NCBI RefSeq assembly: GCF_000210295.1
Contig: NC_026734.1
Location: 558,001-622,000 of the forward strand
Direction of reading: 5' to 3'
Length of the DNA: 64,000 nt
Source of the DNA: Trypanosoma brucei gambiense DAL972
Taxonomy: Eukaryota > Euglenozoa > Kinetoplastea > Trypanosomatida > Trypanosomatidae
The translations under genes and the position numbers were made by a program. Shown piece after piece: positions 38,016 through 49,675 of this stretch. Below the pieces are notes generated by a model, which was not told the origin of the DNA, did no database searches, and saw only the letters and a program-made list of their open reading frames with translations. The stretch's first letter is position 1. Each line of letters starts with the position of its first letter.

Positions 38016-40083
38016 AGCGCTTGAAACTGCAATGCCCCTGTTGTGGGAAAATGTGTTGTAGTAGGGAAAAAGTCCCATGAAGTGTTGGATTTTGTAATAC
38101 TTTCGGATATGCGGAGTGTTTGCAGTACACAGACAATTTTCGGGAGAGGGGTGTGGTTGTGCGGTAGCATAATTGCCGAAGCAACTGCTTGAATTTCTAC
38201 GTTTCCATTGCTTTAAATGCCTCGTACGTGCTACGAGTGTAAATGTGAAATGAGAGGAGAGAGTAGAGGCTGGAAACTTTTACTTTCGTGTAAGCTGCCG
38301 TCTTTTCTCCTTTTCCTTTTCCTTCTTATTTTGTTTTGTTTGATTCTTTACTTTCGTTTTTTGAAACGTTGTTGCTAAATCTGTCGTTGCGAGTGTTTTG
38401 TGATGTGAAAGAGAGAGAAAAAGAGAGACGCTGCTGTGAAGTGGGAGGGAGGAGGAAAGGGAGAGGGATGATGTGCGTGTGCATGAAATGTTAGTTTTTT
38501 CCCTTTTGTTTTTTAAACTGCTGTGCGGGAGGTGCTTGTGCCTTTGCGGGGGAGGGGAGGAAAACAAAGAAAATAAAAGGAAGCACTGAAATGGTTCAAG
38601 TGCTAGGTATCAGCGACGCCTTACCTTACCTTACCCTTCCTTTTCTTTTAGTTTTTTTTCTTTCTTTTTTTTCGTATTTGATCTTACTTTGCTACGTTTC
38701 TATTATCTGAGAAGCTTCTACCGCCGTTACCCACACCCCGTTTTCCGGAATTGGAGGAAGGATTACGATGAAGGCACAAGATAACAAAACTTTGAAGGGG
38801 AAGGCCCACATCGCCTCAAACTTTCGAGAATAGTTGTGTTTGTATACATATTTATATATTTATTTATATCTTTTTATATGTGTCTGTGCACGTGTGTAGG
38901 GCCCAACCGCTTTGTAAGACGTTGGCGCTCTTCACTTCCCTTCCTTTCCTGAGTCTTTTATTTTGTTTTATTTAAGGTTGCGCACTTCTTTCGCTTACCT
39001 TCACGTTATACCTCGCGGTTTGCTCTTTCTTTTTCCCCCCTTCTTTCTTGTTCGTGTTATGCTGTCATTATGTCCGCGCGAAAATATGTGAGTACTTTTG
39101 TCGCTTACTGTTCATTATTGTTATTATCATTATTGTCGTTGTTGTTGCAATTACACTTATTTTACTTAAAAAAGGGGAAAGGGAAACTCCCTTAGGAGAA
39201 GAAGAGGAAGAAGGAAAAAAAAATGATAAAGAAAAAGGGGATGGTGAGCTAGCGGGAACGAATTAGTGTTTTCCACAAATCGCTTCCTTTTCCCCTTTTC
39301 TTTTTTGCTGCCACGTAACTGTACGTCTTTTTTTTTTCTCAACACGGCCTCAACGTGTCCCTGTTCTATCTCTATCTCTATCTCTATCCCCTTCCACTTC
39401 CTTCTCTTCCTTTTCCGTTTTTGCTTAGCATCTCCATCCAGTTCCGTATATTTAGGTGGAGATGAGGAATCGAACAAACAATTATATTTATTTGAATATA
39501 TACGTTTATATAAGGATATATATATATATATATATGTCTATTTATTTATAATTTATGTGTATGTACACTAATGTGCGTCGAGGGTTGAGCAAACGCGTTG
39601 ATACAGAAGCGTAGTGCGTAATGGGGACGGGTGGGTCCATCCAAGTTATTGTCTTTTATTATGTGTTTACCACCTATTTTCTGCTGTTTTATCTCTTATG
39701 AAGGGAAGAGCGTGTAACTTCCTTGTCTGTGTTCCCCGGTAAAACGACGTGAGTGATATTTATCACAAGGAGAGATCGTACCGAGGAAAAAAAAAAAAGA
39801 AAAGGAGAAGGAGGAGGAGGGGGAGGAGGGGGAAGAGAATGAAATACACACGGGTAAAACATCTCTTCTTTCCCTTCCCTTTATCTTTATCTCTACCTTT
39901 ATCTTTATTTTTATCTTTACATTTCTCTCCACCTCTCTTTTCATTTCCTTTCATTGCTGTCAAGTATTCAACTGTAAGTAAAACAAGGTATAAGTAGCAA
40001 TATTACTTACTTACTCTCTGACACGCACACGGAGCTTTATAGAAAGGTATTGACCCCGCAGGTCGTACAGCACTTACGTTTGT
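38016..40083 (+). other. Intergenic region, no gene recognised
   Basis: About 2 kb, T-rich with short tandem repeats: TTACC-type repeats near 38621-38636, (CTCTAT)n near 39365-39388, (TA)n near 39517-39535. A pyrimidine-rich tract of about 90 bases (39869-39960) ends in CAAG at 39961-39964, a strong splice acceptor giving PPEF a 5' UTR of about 120 bases. Confidence 0.6.
39869..39964 (+). promoter_or_regulatory. Predicted polypyrimidine tract and splice acceptor of PPEF
   Basis: Long C/T-rich tract with repeated TTTATCT units, ending at the AG at 39963-39964. Confidence 0.6.
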
Positions 40084-42861
40084 ATGGGTTGCTCGACCTC
40101 CAAGGGGGATCCCTTGCGGACTAATAAGGGAGCGGGAGATGGAGCAGGTAGCCTTCGTAATCCAGCAGGAGGGAGATGGAGTCAAACGGATTATCCCGAC
40201 GTTGGGAACCAACGCCATTTACCCCAGTGCCACTTTTGCAAGCGCTTCATCGCTGAAAAAGAATATAACGCTCACACAGTGATGTGCGATGAAAGGGAGA
40301 TGACATGCTGGAACTCGTGGTGTCGCCAAATGGTGAAGCAGGGCATGTTGAGTAAACATCTGGAAGAATGTGCCAAGAATCAGAGAGCTCTATGCTACAA
40401 GTGTGGTACGGAGGTGCTCGCCAGCGATCTGCAGGTTCACAGGGACACATGCCAGCCAAAAAAGTGCTCGGCGTGTGGGGAGTTATGCATCACACGAATT
40501 TTGAGTTGGTGTCCACATAACTTTGGACGCATTGGCGCCACGCAGGGGCCATTTGCAACGGAGGCTCTGTCAAAGAAGTACCTCTCCGGAGGCGGTCGGC
40601 CGAAAGGCGCCTCTTCAGTTCATAACAGTAGTCCCCCACACGTTAACTTCAATGTAGCGCGGATGCAGTTGCTATGGCGCTGGATAAAGACGAAATCTAT
40701 TATAGAAGAGACGCTGTTCCGTGTCATGTCTAGAGAAATGGATCTGAAGAAAGAGGGTTTCGCCATCTTCAAGGCATTAGATAAGGTGAACGAATCCCAC
40801 GTGCTAGCACCCAAGCGGTCGCGGTCAATTCTCCAGTCCCCCGTTGTCGCTCCCGCCGTCTCCTCTCATTACTTCCCCACACGCTCTAGTGACCCCATCA
40901 CACTCGATGTGGTGAGCCGTCTTATGAAGGACCTCAGTGAGCATATTCTCCCACCGTATCCCGCCGTCTGGCGTGTCTTCACTGACGCTATGTGTTATCT
41001 GAATACGATGCCTAACGTCGTATTGCTCAGTCCACCCCTTGGTGCACGGGTGGTGAATGGACGCGTTAATCAAGGTTCTAAGGTGGTTGTCGTGGGGGAC
41101 CTGCATGGGCAGCTGGCGGACCTCTTGCATATTCTCAAGGAGTGCGGCATGCCAAACGACTCGACGTATTACATCTTCAACGGAGACTTCGTGGATCGGG
41201 GTCCGAATGGTGTAGAGGTTCTGCTTATAATCTTTTCTCTGATGCTCGCTTGCCCGAAGTTTGTCACTTTGAACCGGGGCAATCATGAGTGCGACTACAT
41301 GAATGAAGAATACGGTTTTGATGTAGAAGTGAGTACAAAGTATGATCGCAACGTCTTCCGGCTCATTCAGCGCTGCTTCTGCGCCATGCCGCTCGCGACG
41401 ATCATTGGCAGGAAAGTGTTTGTCGTGCACGGCGGCGTCCCACGGCGCAAGGGGGTTCGTATCGAGGACATCTCCCGCATCCAGCGCTTTCGACAGATTC
41501 CCATGCCAGACTACTCGCAGCCTGAAGAGGATGAGATCTTTCAGGATCTGCTGTGGTCGGACCCCGTTGAGGATTTGCAGGGCTGGCGTGAGTCCCACCG
41601 TGGCGCTGGTGTAGAGTTCGGACCCGATCTGACGCATGAGTTCCTCCAAAGCAATGGGTTGGAGCTCATTATTCGCTCACACTGCGACTGTGAACGCGGG
41701 TACGAGGAGTTCCATGATGGCAAGCTCGTAACGGTTTTCTCAGCGAGCAATTACAACGGTCCCGACACCAACTATGGAAGTGTGGCCGTTTTTATTGGTG
41801 ACAACCCCGAGCCATCCTTCTCTGTGCACAAGGTGCTGGAAGATGACCTTGAAGCGCACCACCATGTAGACCTTGGCGAGACCCAAACCGGCGGATTGGG
41901 TATGACCTTAACCTCACTTTCTATGCTGCACTTAGTGCGGCCTGCTATCCGCCGTAGAACAAAGGATGAGGTGCTTCGGGTGCTGCGCGAACGTGTGTAT
42001 CAGCGCCGGCATCGTCTCATGGCGTACTTCAACAAGCTTGATCGCACACGGAAGGGGTCTGTGTGGAAGATTGAATGGGTGGAGGCCATGCGCAACGTCC
42101 TCAACACCGACCTCCCGTGGTTCTTTTTGCGTGGCTACCTCGCAGCAGAGGATGACGACGGTCGTATTTGGTATTCCCTCTTCCTCGTGAAGTTTCACAA
42201 CAAACTGCAGTCGCTTTGGCTCAACGAGTGGATTAGCAGCGCGCGCGATCGCCTCATTCAGCAACAGAGGGCTAACCACCGATCACAATATGTTGCAAAT
42301 TCTTTTAACAGGGAGCAAGTGGGCTATAACGAATTCTGTTCCGTCATGCGTGCTATCGATTACACCATGAGCGATGGGCACCTCTTTCAACTCTTCGTAC
42401 ACTTTGACGAGCGTGGCGTTGGCTTCATCGATGGTCGCAAGTTTGTGCATATGCTCTCTGAGGCAAGCACTTCACACCCCGGCGCGGACCCACTCCGTTG
42501 GGATCTGGAGGCGATGGAGCAACTGCAGTCTGTAGTTATACAAGGCCGTGGCCAGCTGCAGTACCTCTTTAAGGTAAGTACAAAGGATTGCGTGCTCACG
42601 AAGGAGTCATTCATGTGGGGACTGGAGCAGCTTGGCCGTGGAATGCGGAGGCAACTCACGCAGCAGCAGAAGGAAAGGATATATGAGTACTTGCTTGAGC
42701 GCGCGCCTAATGGTTCTGTGTTGTTCGGGCAGTTCCTCTTCATGACTACTGTTTTTGATAACTGCACCATGTCGACTTCTTCGGCTATTGATTTGGCAGA
42801 CATTAATCTGGTAGCGTACTGCTTAAGAAACTGTAGCTTTTCCTCCTTTGTGAGAGATTGA
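40084..42861 (+). CDS. PPEF: Dually acylated PPEF-type serine/threonine phosphatase
   Basis: 925 residues. It starts MGCSTSK, a combined N-myristoylation (Gly2) and palmitoylation (Cys3) signal, so it is expected on membranes; kinetoplastid PPEFs are known to be dually acylated. Residues about 38-145 hold Cys/His pairs spaced like TRAF-type zinc fingers (CHFCKRFI...H...C, CYKCGTEV...H...C, CSACGELC). The PPP catalytic core has GDLHG (D339, H341), GDFVDRG (D368, D371), GNHE (N400, H401), VHGG and FSASNYNG, all metal and phosphate ligands intact. The C-terminal 300 residues contain EF-hand-like units (FNKLDRTRKGS, FDERGVGFIDGRKF) in which several calcium ligands are missing, so calcium control is doubtful. 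Longer than animal PPEF (about 650-750). Confidence 0.92.
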   Translation: MGCSTSKGDPLRTNKGAGDGAGSLRNPAGGRWSQTDYPDVGNQRHLPQCHFCKRFIAEKEYNAHTVMCDEREMTCWNSWCRQMVKQGMLSKHLEECAKNQRALCYKCGTEVLASDLQVHRDTCQPKKCSACGELCITRILSWCPHNFGRIGATQGPFATEALSKKYLSGGGRPKGASSVHNSSPPHVNFNVARMQLLWRWIKTKSIIEETLFRVMSREMDLKKEGFAIFKALDKVNESHVLAPKRSRSILQSPVVAPAVSSHYFPTRSSDPITLDVVSRLMKDLSEHILPPYPAVWRVFTDAMCYLNTMPNVVLLSPPLGARVVNGRVNQGSKVVVVGDLHGQLADLLHILKECGMPNDSTYYIFNGDFVDRGPNGVEVLLIIFSLMLACPKFVTLNRGNHECDYMNEEYGFDVEVSTKYDRNVFRLIQRCFCAMPLATIIGRKVFVVHGGVPRRKGVRIEDISRIQRFRQIPMPDYSQPEEDEIFQDLLWSDPVEDLQGWRESHRGAGVEFGPDLTHEFLQSNGLELIIRSHCDCERGYEEFHDGKLVTVFSASNYNGPDTNYGSVAVFIGDNPEPSFSVHKVLEDDLEAHHHVDLGETQTGGLGMTLTSLSMLHLVRPAIRRRTKDEVLRVLRERVYQRRHRLMAYFNKLDRTRKGSVWKIEWVEAMRNVLNTDLPWFFLRGYLAAEDDDGRIWYSLFLVKFHNKLQSLWLNEWISSARDRLIQQQRANHRSQYVANSFNREQVGYNEFCSVMRAIDYTMSDGHLFQLFVHFDERGVGFIDGRKFVHMLSEASTSHPGADPLRWDLEAMEQLQSVVIQGRGQLQYLFKVSTKDCVLTKESFMWGLEQLGRGMRRQLTQQQKERIYEYLLERAPNGSVLFGQFLFMTTVFDNCTMSTSSAIDLADINLVAYCLRNCSFSSFVRD

Positions 42862-43071
42862 CATGGAGGGTGGGAGAACGAAGGGTGATAAAGTAGAGGG
42901 GGTGTGTTGGTATAAATTTAGGAGGGGTGATCTTATTGGAATGAATGAGAGAATGGAGGTGAGGGAGGGTGTGTGTGGGGAGAGTGAAGAAGCGGTCCTA
43001 AAAGAAGATATGCTTCAGCCATGCGCTTACACAAACAAATATGCGCTTACACACACACACACGCATGCATG

Positions 43072-43103
<32 letters not shown>

Positions 43104-45389
43104 CGTGTGCGCACGTGTGTGTGTGTGTGTGTGTAAGCGCATATTTGTTTGTCGCTCCGTGCACGCGGTTGTGCCAATGAGTAAACAAATAAAATGTGGT
43201 ATAAAGTTTAATGAAGGGGTGGGGGAATGAAGGAGGGGCGATGACGGCGAGCTGCCAACATGCGCTTTACGTTTCCTTACCGTAGTCCTCTTGTAATATA
43301 TATATATATATATATATTGATTTATTTACACATTTCCCCGTTTCCACGCGCATACATAAGCACGCATGCACATACTGTTCCCCCCTTTCCCTTTTTTGTT
43401 CCATCAATGAATATATTTTGCCTGGTAGGCGTTGTTTTTCCACGTTCACTTTTGTTTTACCATTATTTCTTGAGAGAGAAGCAGAGTGTGTGTGTGCGTG
43501 TGTGTAGCGTACAAGCAATGGAGAGAAAAAAAGAGAGGGAGTGAAGTGTTTAAAAAGTACCTTGGCAGCCGTTTGATGTGAGAGTGTGCGGCCGTATACT
43601 AAAAGCCGATACGAGCGGTATGCAAAGGTGGTGAGGAAACGGTACAGAAGAAATTATACATACATATACATAAAGGAAACTATGGCTTGGGGTATGCAAA
43701 GTAGTTACCCACATGATTAAAAGAAGTCAAGTAAAGGCGAAGAAGAAGAAAGGAGAACAGAGCAAACAAGAGTGAGGAGTAACAAAAAAAACGAGAGGAC
43801 AAAACACTCATGAATCGCACGTGACAGCTGATGTGTATGTGTTTGTGTTTGTGTGTGTGCGTTGTGGAAAGGCAAAGAAGCCGTTGTATTTGACCGAATG
43901 GATGAATGGATAGGAAGGCAAAAAGAGAGGAATTTAAAAAAATGTCTGAATAACTTAAGAAGGAGAAAGAAACTCACAATAAAGAACGAGGAAGAAGAGA
44001 GAAGAGAAGAAAGAAGACGGAGGAAGAGGAAAGTTGGGAGCGGTCCGAAGGCGTGCGGGGCTATACTGCAATGATTTCCGTTATTTCCTCTTCCTTCATT
44101 AGCAAACGTACACGCGTTCAGTGAAACAAAAGGAAGGGAAAGGAAGCGTCCAGGGAAAACAGAATCAAAACTAAAATAAGCAATCAAACGATCGGGAAGG
44201 AATAATAATAGTAATAATTATCAAACTTATCTTCGGTTGAGATGATCTGCTGTTGGACATCTTCGTGGCGTCGTTACTGTGATGCTGATTGTAAGTTGGG
44301 TTGCCAACATTAAGCTTCTTTTCCCCTTCCCTTCCATTCTCTTTTTCATTACTGTTACCATTAATGTTACCATTATTATTATTATCATCATCATCATCAT
44401 TACGATTATTATTATTACTCTTTGTTTATTTTGTTTCCCGCTGTTTTTCCGTTTGTCTGTGAGTTTTTGTTTATTTGTTTGTTTTTCTGTTTTCCTCCCC
44501 TTGTCAACTTGTTCACTTTCCCCTGTGTTTCGTTTACTGTGCTGCAGCGCGGATTGTATTTTATATATTTATCTTATTTGTATATATATATATTAATATG
44601 TTTACGCAATTCCTTACTCCAGCTGTGGCTGCTGTTAGATTTTGGTGAGATCTTAGGGATTGCTGTGACTCTTTTTTTTTTCTTTCTTCTTGTTTCTCTG
44701 TTCCTTTCTTCCCCCCCTTTTTTTTGCAAGTCTTCCTTCTTCTTTTTTCAACGTTTTTTTTTCTTTTCCTATTTTGCCCCTAGCTTCTCTCACTCTTCCC
44801 CTCTCTCTACCCCTTTCACCTCATGGCTGTGTCATGTGTACACACTCCATTTATAAGTGTTCTGTGACACACGTGCATGCGTATGCCTTATATAACTAAC
44901 TAAACACATATTTATTTATTTGTGGGTTTATATGTACGTGCATATTTGCATGATGCCAATGCCACTTTTCTTGACTGTCCTCATCCCCTTTTTGCTGTAA
45001 TGGATTATTCATCGGTTTCTCCCCTTTTTACTTTCTCGTCTGCTTACTCCATCTCATTGTCTATCTCCCTCCGCGTATGCACGGCGCATGTGTACGTTCA
45101 TAAATGTGTATATTTATATACGCGTCTCGACTTCAATGTAATTACCAATGACGAGAGTAAAATAGAAGGGAGAGACAACAACAGTAGAAAACCTAAGCAA
45201 GGAAACAGTAGCAGAGTAAACAAATTATCGAAAAAAGAAAGAGCTAGGGAGGGAAGCAAGACAAAATCAGGGGAGGTCAAGCGTTGATATTACACACGTA
45301 TCATATCCACCAAGCGAAAGGAAAGAAAAAAAAAATAGCCTCAACTAAAACAACAACTGCAACCACAAGAGGTATAAACGCGGAGGGAA
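42862..45389 (+). other. Intergenic region with a large inverted repeat
   Basis: About 2.5 kb without a supported gene. It holds the inverted repeat at 43031-43152, (TA)n near 43296-43317, A/G-rich sequence (43720-44060), (ATT/ATC)n repeats (44356-44420), a T/C-rich stretch (44670-44820) and A-rich sequence before COXIV. Confidence 0.65.
43031..43152. repeat. Inverted repeat with 32-bp perfect arms around an (AT)n core
   Basis: Bases 43031-43062 (ACAAACAAATATGCGCTTAC followed by ACACACACACAC) are the exact reverse complement of 43121-43152. The 58-base centre includes an (AT)n run of about 29 bases, itself self-complementary. The first bases of the left arm overlap a direct repeat of ATGCGCTTACACA (43021 and 43041). 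RNA of either strand would fold into a long hairpin. Confidence 0.92.
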
Positions 45390-46451
45390 ATGTTTGCTCG
45401 CCGCTCACTCATAGCGACTGTTGCAGCCGCTACCGCCACCAAACCCACGTCCTCAGCTGCTCAATCAAATGCTAATGGAACTGGTGCCACGCAATCCACA
45501 TTACTTCAGCAGCGCCGCTATGATCACGACCGCTGGTATGGTCACGCCCTCGAGCTTGACAGTCACAATTACAAATTTACCGGTGAGCCGCCCAGTTGGA
45601 TGCGGGTCCGCGAGCGCACTGAAGAGGAGACAAATTTTGCCAAATCGGTACTCCCACACGTGGATTTCGCCAGCAGTTATGAATGCCTTCTGTTTGATGC
45701 GGACCGCCTGAACGGGACGTTAAACCGCAAAGAGTTTGGTAACGAGGTGCGTTTCCGGTTGGAGAAGCAATCCAACACGGTGGCCCGCGCTCAACAGCTG
45801 CTGAAGGACGGACGTGCTGGAGGCGATGAGCGTGTCGAGAATGCCATGATTGCTCGCATATTCGATGAGGAGCACGTGCAGGCTGAGATGCGCTATGTGA
45901 AGTGCATTCGCGCCAACGAACTTGCAGAGGATAATCGACTGGATATTCTTCCCGGCGGTTCGCCCAATTCCCTGCGCGAGAAGACACGGTGGAATGTAAA
46001 CACGGAACTGCACCCAGCCGACCGTGCAGAGATCGCGTCTCGTCTCACGGCGTGGCTTCCAGAGAAGTATCATATCGTTTATGTGGATGATTTTCAGACG
46101 GTGGCTGCGAATGACAGCTGCGCGCGTGACGCCATGCTGCGTATTGTTGAGGGTGTGTCGAAGGAATATGAAGCGGAGGCCCGTTCCAGCGGTTACGAGC
46201 GAGATCTACGGGAGGTGGTGCAGGAGCTGTTGGATGATGTGGACCCTTCACGACACATCACTTCAGAGGCAATTAAAGCAGCAACAGACTTGACTCAGTT
46301 GGAGGAATGGTCGCGGGTGGTGCATGAATATAATGGTGATGAGCGTATCCTCGACATTTACAGCCGTGCTGCTGAGCTTACGCGTAATGAAGAGCACAAG
46401 AAACTTGTGGAGGATATGAGGCAATGGAAGAAGCTCTCAAACAAGATTTAG
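45390..46451 (+). CDS. COXIV: Cytochrome c oxidase subunit IV, trypanosomatid type
   Basis: 353 residues from an ATG after GGAGGGAA. The first 35 or so residues (MFARRSLIATVAAATATKPT...) are rich in Arg, Ala, Ser and Thr without acids, a mitochondrial presequence. The mature part is soluble and helical, rich in Glu and Arg, with no clear membrane segment. I recognise it as the protein called COXIV in T. brucei, a nuclear-encoded, lineage-specific subunit of respiratory complex IV that has no evident homology to yeast or mammalian Cox4. It works in the inner mitochondrial membrane and is abundant in insect-stage cells. The identification rests on recalled sequence and on synteny, not on a universal motif. 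Confidence 0.87.
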   Translation: MFARRSLIATVAAATATKPTSSAAQSNANGTGATQSTLLQQRRYDHDRWYGHALELDSHNYKFTGEPPSWMRVRERTEEETNFAKSVLPHVDFASSYECLLFDADRLNGTLNRKEFGNEVRFRLEKQSNTVARAQQLLKDGRAGGDERVENAMIARIFDEEHVQAEMRYVKCIRANELAEDNRLDILPGGSPNSLREKTRWNVNTELHPADRAEIASRLTAWLPEKYHIVYVDDFQTVAANDSCARDAMLRIVEGVSKEYEAEARSSGYERDLREVVQELLDDVDPSRHITSEAIKAATDLTQLEEWSRVVHEYNGDERILDIYSRAAELTRNEEHKKLVEDMRQWKKLSNKI

Positions 46452-48565
46452 TGGAATGGCTCTTTTACCCGAGAAGGTTTTGTTTATTAGTCTATTTATA
46501 TATTTACCTATTCGTTTGTGTATGCAATGGAGTTAGTTTGTAGCAAAGGGGGAAGGAGGGGTGGGGAGGGGAGGTCCCAGAGAGAAAGTTAAGGAAATAG
46601 AGGGAAGAAGAGGCAAAAAAGAAGAAAAAGGGAAGAAACCGGTGAGTGACATACATGGTAGTGGAAAAGAGAAGGAGTGGAAAGTAAATGTACAAAAAAG
46701 GGGATTAGTTTGCGGGGAAACACGACACGAAAGCGAGTGAAGACAAGGACGAGGCGCGTGTCCATGGAAGCGGGGATCTTATAAAACATGGGAGAACAGT
46801 AGGGGGGGGGGAGGCATAAAGAAAAAGAAGGAGGAAACAAAACGAGCAGATGAGAGAACAGTGGTCGCAACACGTTCAAAAGAGGAATTATGTATGAATT
46901 GTTTTCCCCAACCCTTTTATGGGAACCGAAACAAAAAATCCATAGGGAGAAAGTAGTCTTATCAATTAATTTGATTCCATGAGTTCGTCTAGTCTCTATT
47001 TTATTATTATTATCATTAATTTTTGTCTGACCTGTTTGTTTTATTGTTATATTATTATCAGTATTATTTAACTATTGAAAAGGGAGGGAAACATTTGCAT
47101 ACGCTTTTTTTTCTTTTCTTCCATTAATTGTTCCTTTTGGCTGGGTAGGTGGGGGGGGGGGAATAGCCGACATGTCCTCGAGGTGGAAGCAGTACGGAGG
47201 AATGAGAGAACCTATGATGAAACTTCATATATTTACATCTCTCTCTTTTTTCTTTTATTTTCCCCTTTTTATTACATGAAGGGAGATGTAACTTTCCCCC
47301 ATTTTTTTCCTTTTTAGAAACATCTGCAGAGCAGGTCGCATGTGAATGTAAATGCATATGATGGAGGGGGGAAAAGGGTAAGAAAGAAAAGGTAGAAGAA
47401 AAAGAGATGGAGAGGGGTGAATGCGTGTGTTTGTGTCCATGTGTAGGGAATCAGATGTGGCTCGGCAGTGGGTGAGTTGAGATAAATGAGGACATGAGGA
47501 GGGAAAAAATATATCTGTTTCTTTTCCTTTTCTTTCTTTTCCTCCTCCTTGTTTCTCGATTTTTCATATTTGAAGGTTTCTCATCGTAACTGCGCGCAAT
47601 TTGTTGTCCATTTCTTGTTGAACCGTATACCTATTCATTCATGGGCTCGGTGCAGTTACTTTACCGAATGCCGCTTTATTTCTTTCATGTTTCATGTTTC
47701 ATCTTCGTCGTGACACACTCGTTTGTGTGCGCAACTTCTCGCCGTAACTCCGCTGCGCTGCGTTTATTATTGATATTGATATCATTATTATTATTACTAC
47801 TACTTTTGATGTCTCGATTGTTTCCTCTGCAGTTTCCACCATTTTCATTCTTCTCGCCTCGCCTCACCGCTGTCGTTACGTTGCTGCTTTGATGATAATG
47901 TCACCATCCAACGTTTTTAGGTTCCTTCGCATATATTGCATGCGTGTGCGATTTTTTTTATTTTTTAAATTCTGTTGGTTAAAAAGAGAATTACCGTTGC
48001 TGTAATCTTCTTTTATTGTCTTTGACTGTTAGAAGTGTACGTGAGTGCACGTTTTTGTCGTGGTGCACCTTTTTCCGTTTCATCGCTTTCTTCCTTTTTG
48101 TTATTTTGTTTTCCTATTTACTTTTCTGGCCTCTTATTTTTTTCCTCCTTTTCCTCCCTTTCCGTTTTTTCCTTTTATTTTTTTGTTCTCTCGCCTTTAA
48201 TCTGCTGTTTACCGTCCGAATAGTTTCTTTAAAAAAAAAAAAGAAAAATTCACTGAGGGGAGTCAAAGGGTTGTGTGCGTGCGTATCTGCTTTTTGTGTT
48301 ACATTTGCGTCTTTGTGTATATGCTTACTTAGTTGTCCACTTATTATTTGTACCGCAATTTTCTCCTCAAACACCCGCACAAATTTTGTCAGTAATGGAC
48401 ATAGAGCTGCGAATAAGTAAATTTACGTACTGACACGAGGACTGACGGCGCAGTTGAAGAAACTAGAGGTTACTGTTATCACTATTATCACCGTTATTAC
48501 TATTACTACTACTATTATTATTATTGTCTGTGGTGGTTCCGGCCTGTGTGTACAACATTTTTTCA
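46452..48565 (+). other. Intergenic region, no gene recognised
   Basis: About 2.1 kb. Purine-rich sequence (46540-46880) is followed by T/ATT-rich sequence. G-runs of 10 and 11 lie at 46802-46811 and 47151-47161. The stretch before BBS5 has ACT/ATT repeats (48477-48524) in place of a classical polypyrimidine run. Frames here (up to about 130 codons) are T-rich and unlike coding sequence. Confidence 0.55.
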
Positions 48566-49675
48566 ATGCCAGCTGGTGGTGACACGGCCAAGTCGTCCGC
48601 AAAGAGCGCCCCCACGCTTCTACTGGACCGCACCATCCGTTTTGATACTTCACTTTCTGAGCTTCAGGAGCAAACCAGTCGTGGGGAGCGGATCTTAATG
48701 AGACTTTCTCCCGTGGAGGATACAAAAGGGAATAGCGGTAAGGAAGGCGTTTTGTACGTTACGAACCTTCGTTTCATGTGGCATAGCAGTCACCGTGTGC
48801 GAAACAACCTTTCCGTGGGTTATTACGGTGTGTACAATATGAGTGTGCAGATGGTCGAGACGCGGCTGCGTGGTCACGCGGAGGCACTTCGCATAACTGC
48901 TAGGTATGGATCGAATAGGTTTGAGTTCTTTTTTACTCATCCAAGTGAGGACCGTCGGTCACGGTTGAGTGCTGTACGTTTAGTGTGGCGTGCATACGAT
49001 ACCACTCGTATTTACCGTGAGGTGCGGCTTCGTAGCTGTGCAGTGCGTGACGGAGAGTTGCTGCTTCTTAAGGGCGAGAGGCTCGTGACACGCGTAAAGG
49101 GCGTGAGCAATGTGAGTAGTGAACAGGGGCATATTGGAACCTTCTTTACAACAAACCTGCGCCTTCTGTGGTGTTCGGACACCTCAGCGGAGTTCAACAT
49201 ATCGATCCCTTTTCTGCAGATTGCTGCAATGCGCATTCAGGATACCGAATTTGGCTTGTCTCTCATGGTTGAGACCACCGCATCCGTCGACTCGTACGTC
49301 ATTGGTTTCCGCGTAGATCCCGTCGCGCGGCTGGATCAACTCTTTAAGGAGTGCACGTCGCTGCTGAATGCCTTCAAAGCCCACCCTAACCTCGGTGTGG
49401 CCGTTACTTTGCAGGATGTGACAGCGGGAAATGATGACGAGGTGTCGGCGATGTTGGGGGCGGCTGAAGGCGCTTCCGTCGGCCCGCAGCCTCGCGAGTT
49501 GGATGGTGAAAATGTTGTGCAGGAGGTGGCGACTGATGCCTTTGCGGCGTATTACGTGGGGATTGGGCAGAAGGGAGCCGATCGCAAACCCGAGTACAAC
49601 GCTTCCATAGGGCTCGCAGTGGAGAAGTTGCGTAATGGTGTGACATTGCAGGATTTGTGGAATGTCGTGACATAA
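48566..49675 (+). CDS. BBS5: Bardet-Biedl syndrome 5 protein (BBSome subunit)
   Basis: 369 residues from the ATG at 48566; the upstream part of the frame lacks ATG. The sequence aligns with animal BBS5 along nearly its entire length. The first PH-like (DM16) repeat has VEDTKGNSGKEGVLYVTNLR and MWHSSHRVRNNLSVGYYGV. The second has SEQGHIGTFFTTNLRLLWCS, FNISIPFLQIAAMRI and a domain end with YVIGFRVDPVARL. BBS5 is a subunit of the BBSome coat that moves membrane proteins in and around cilia, and its PH domains bind phosphoinositides. In trypanosomes the BBSome acts near the flagellar base and flagellar pocket. The final 70 residues are less conserved. The call is very secure. Confidence 0.96.
   Translation: MPAGGDTAKSSAKSAPTLLLDRTIRFDTSLSELQEQTSRGERILMRLSPVEDTKGNSGKEGVLYVTNLRFMWHSSHRVRNNLSVGYYGVYNMSVQMVETRLRGHAEALRITARYGSNRFEFFFTHPSEDRRSRLSAVRLVWRAYDTTRIYREVRLRSCAVRDGELLLLKGERLVTRVKGVSNVSSEQGHIGTFFTTNLRLLWCSDTSAEFNISIPFLQIAAMRIQDTEFGLSLMVETTASVDSYVIGFRVDPVARLDQLFKECTSLLNAFKAHPNLGVAVTLQDVTAGNDDEVSAMLGAAEGASVGPQPRELDGENVVQEVATDAFAAYYVGIGQKGADRKPEYNASIGLAVEKLRNGVTLQDLWNVVT

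Noticed and set aside
47641..47892. An 83-codon hydrophobic frame before BBS5
   Set aside because: Hydrophobicity is due to ATT/TTA repeats; no sign of a gene.
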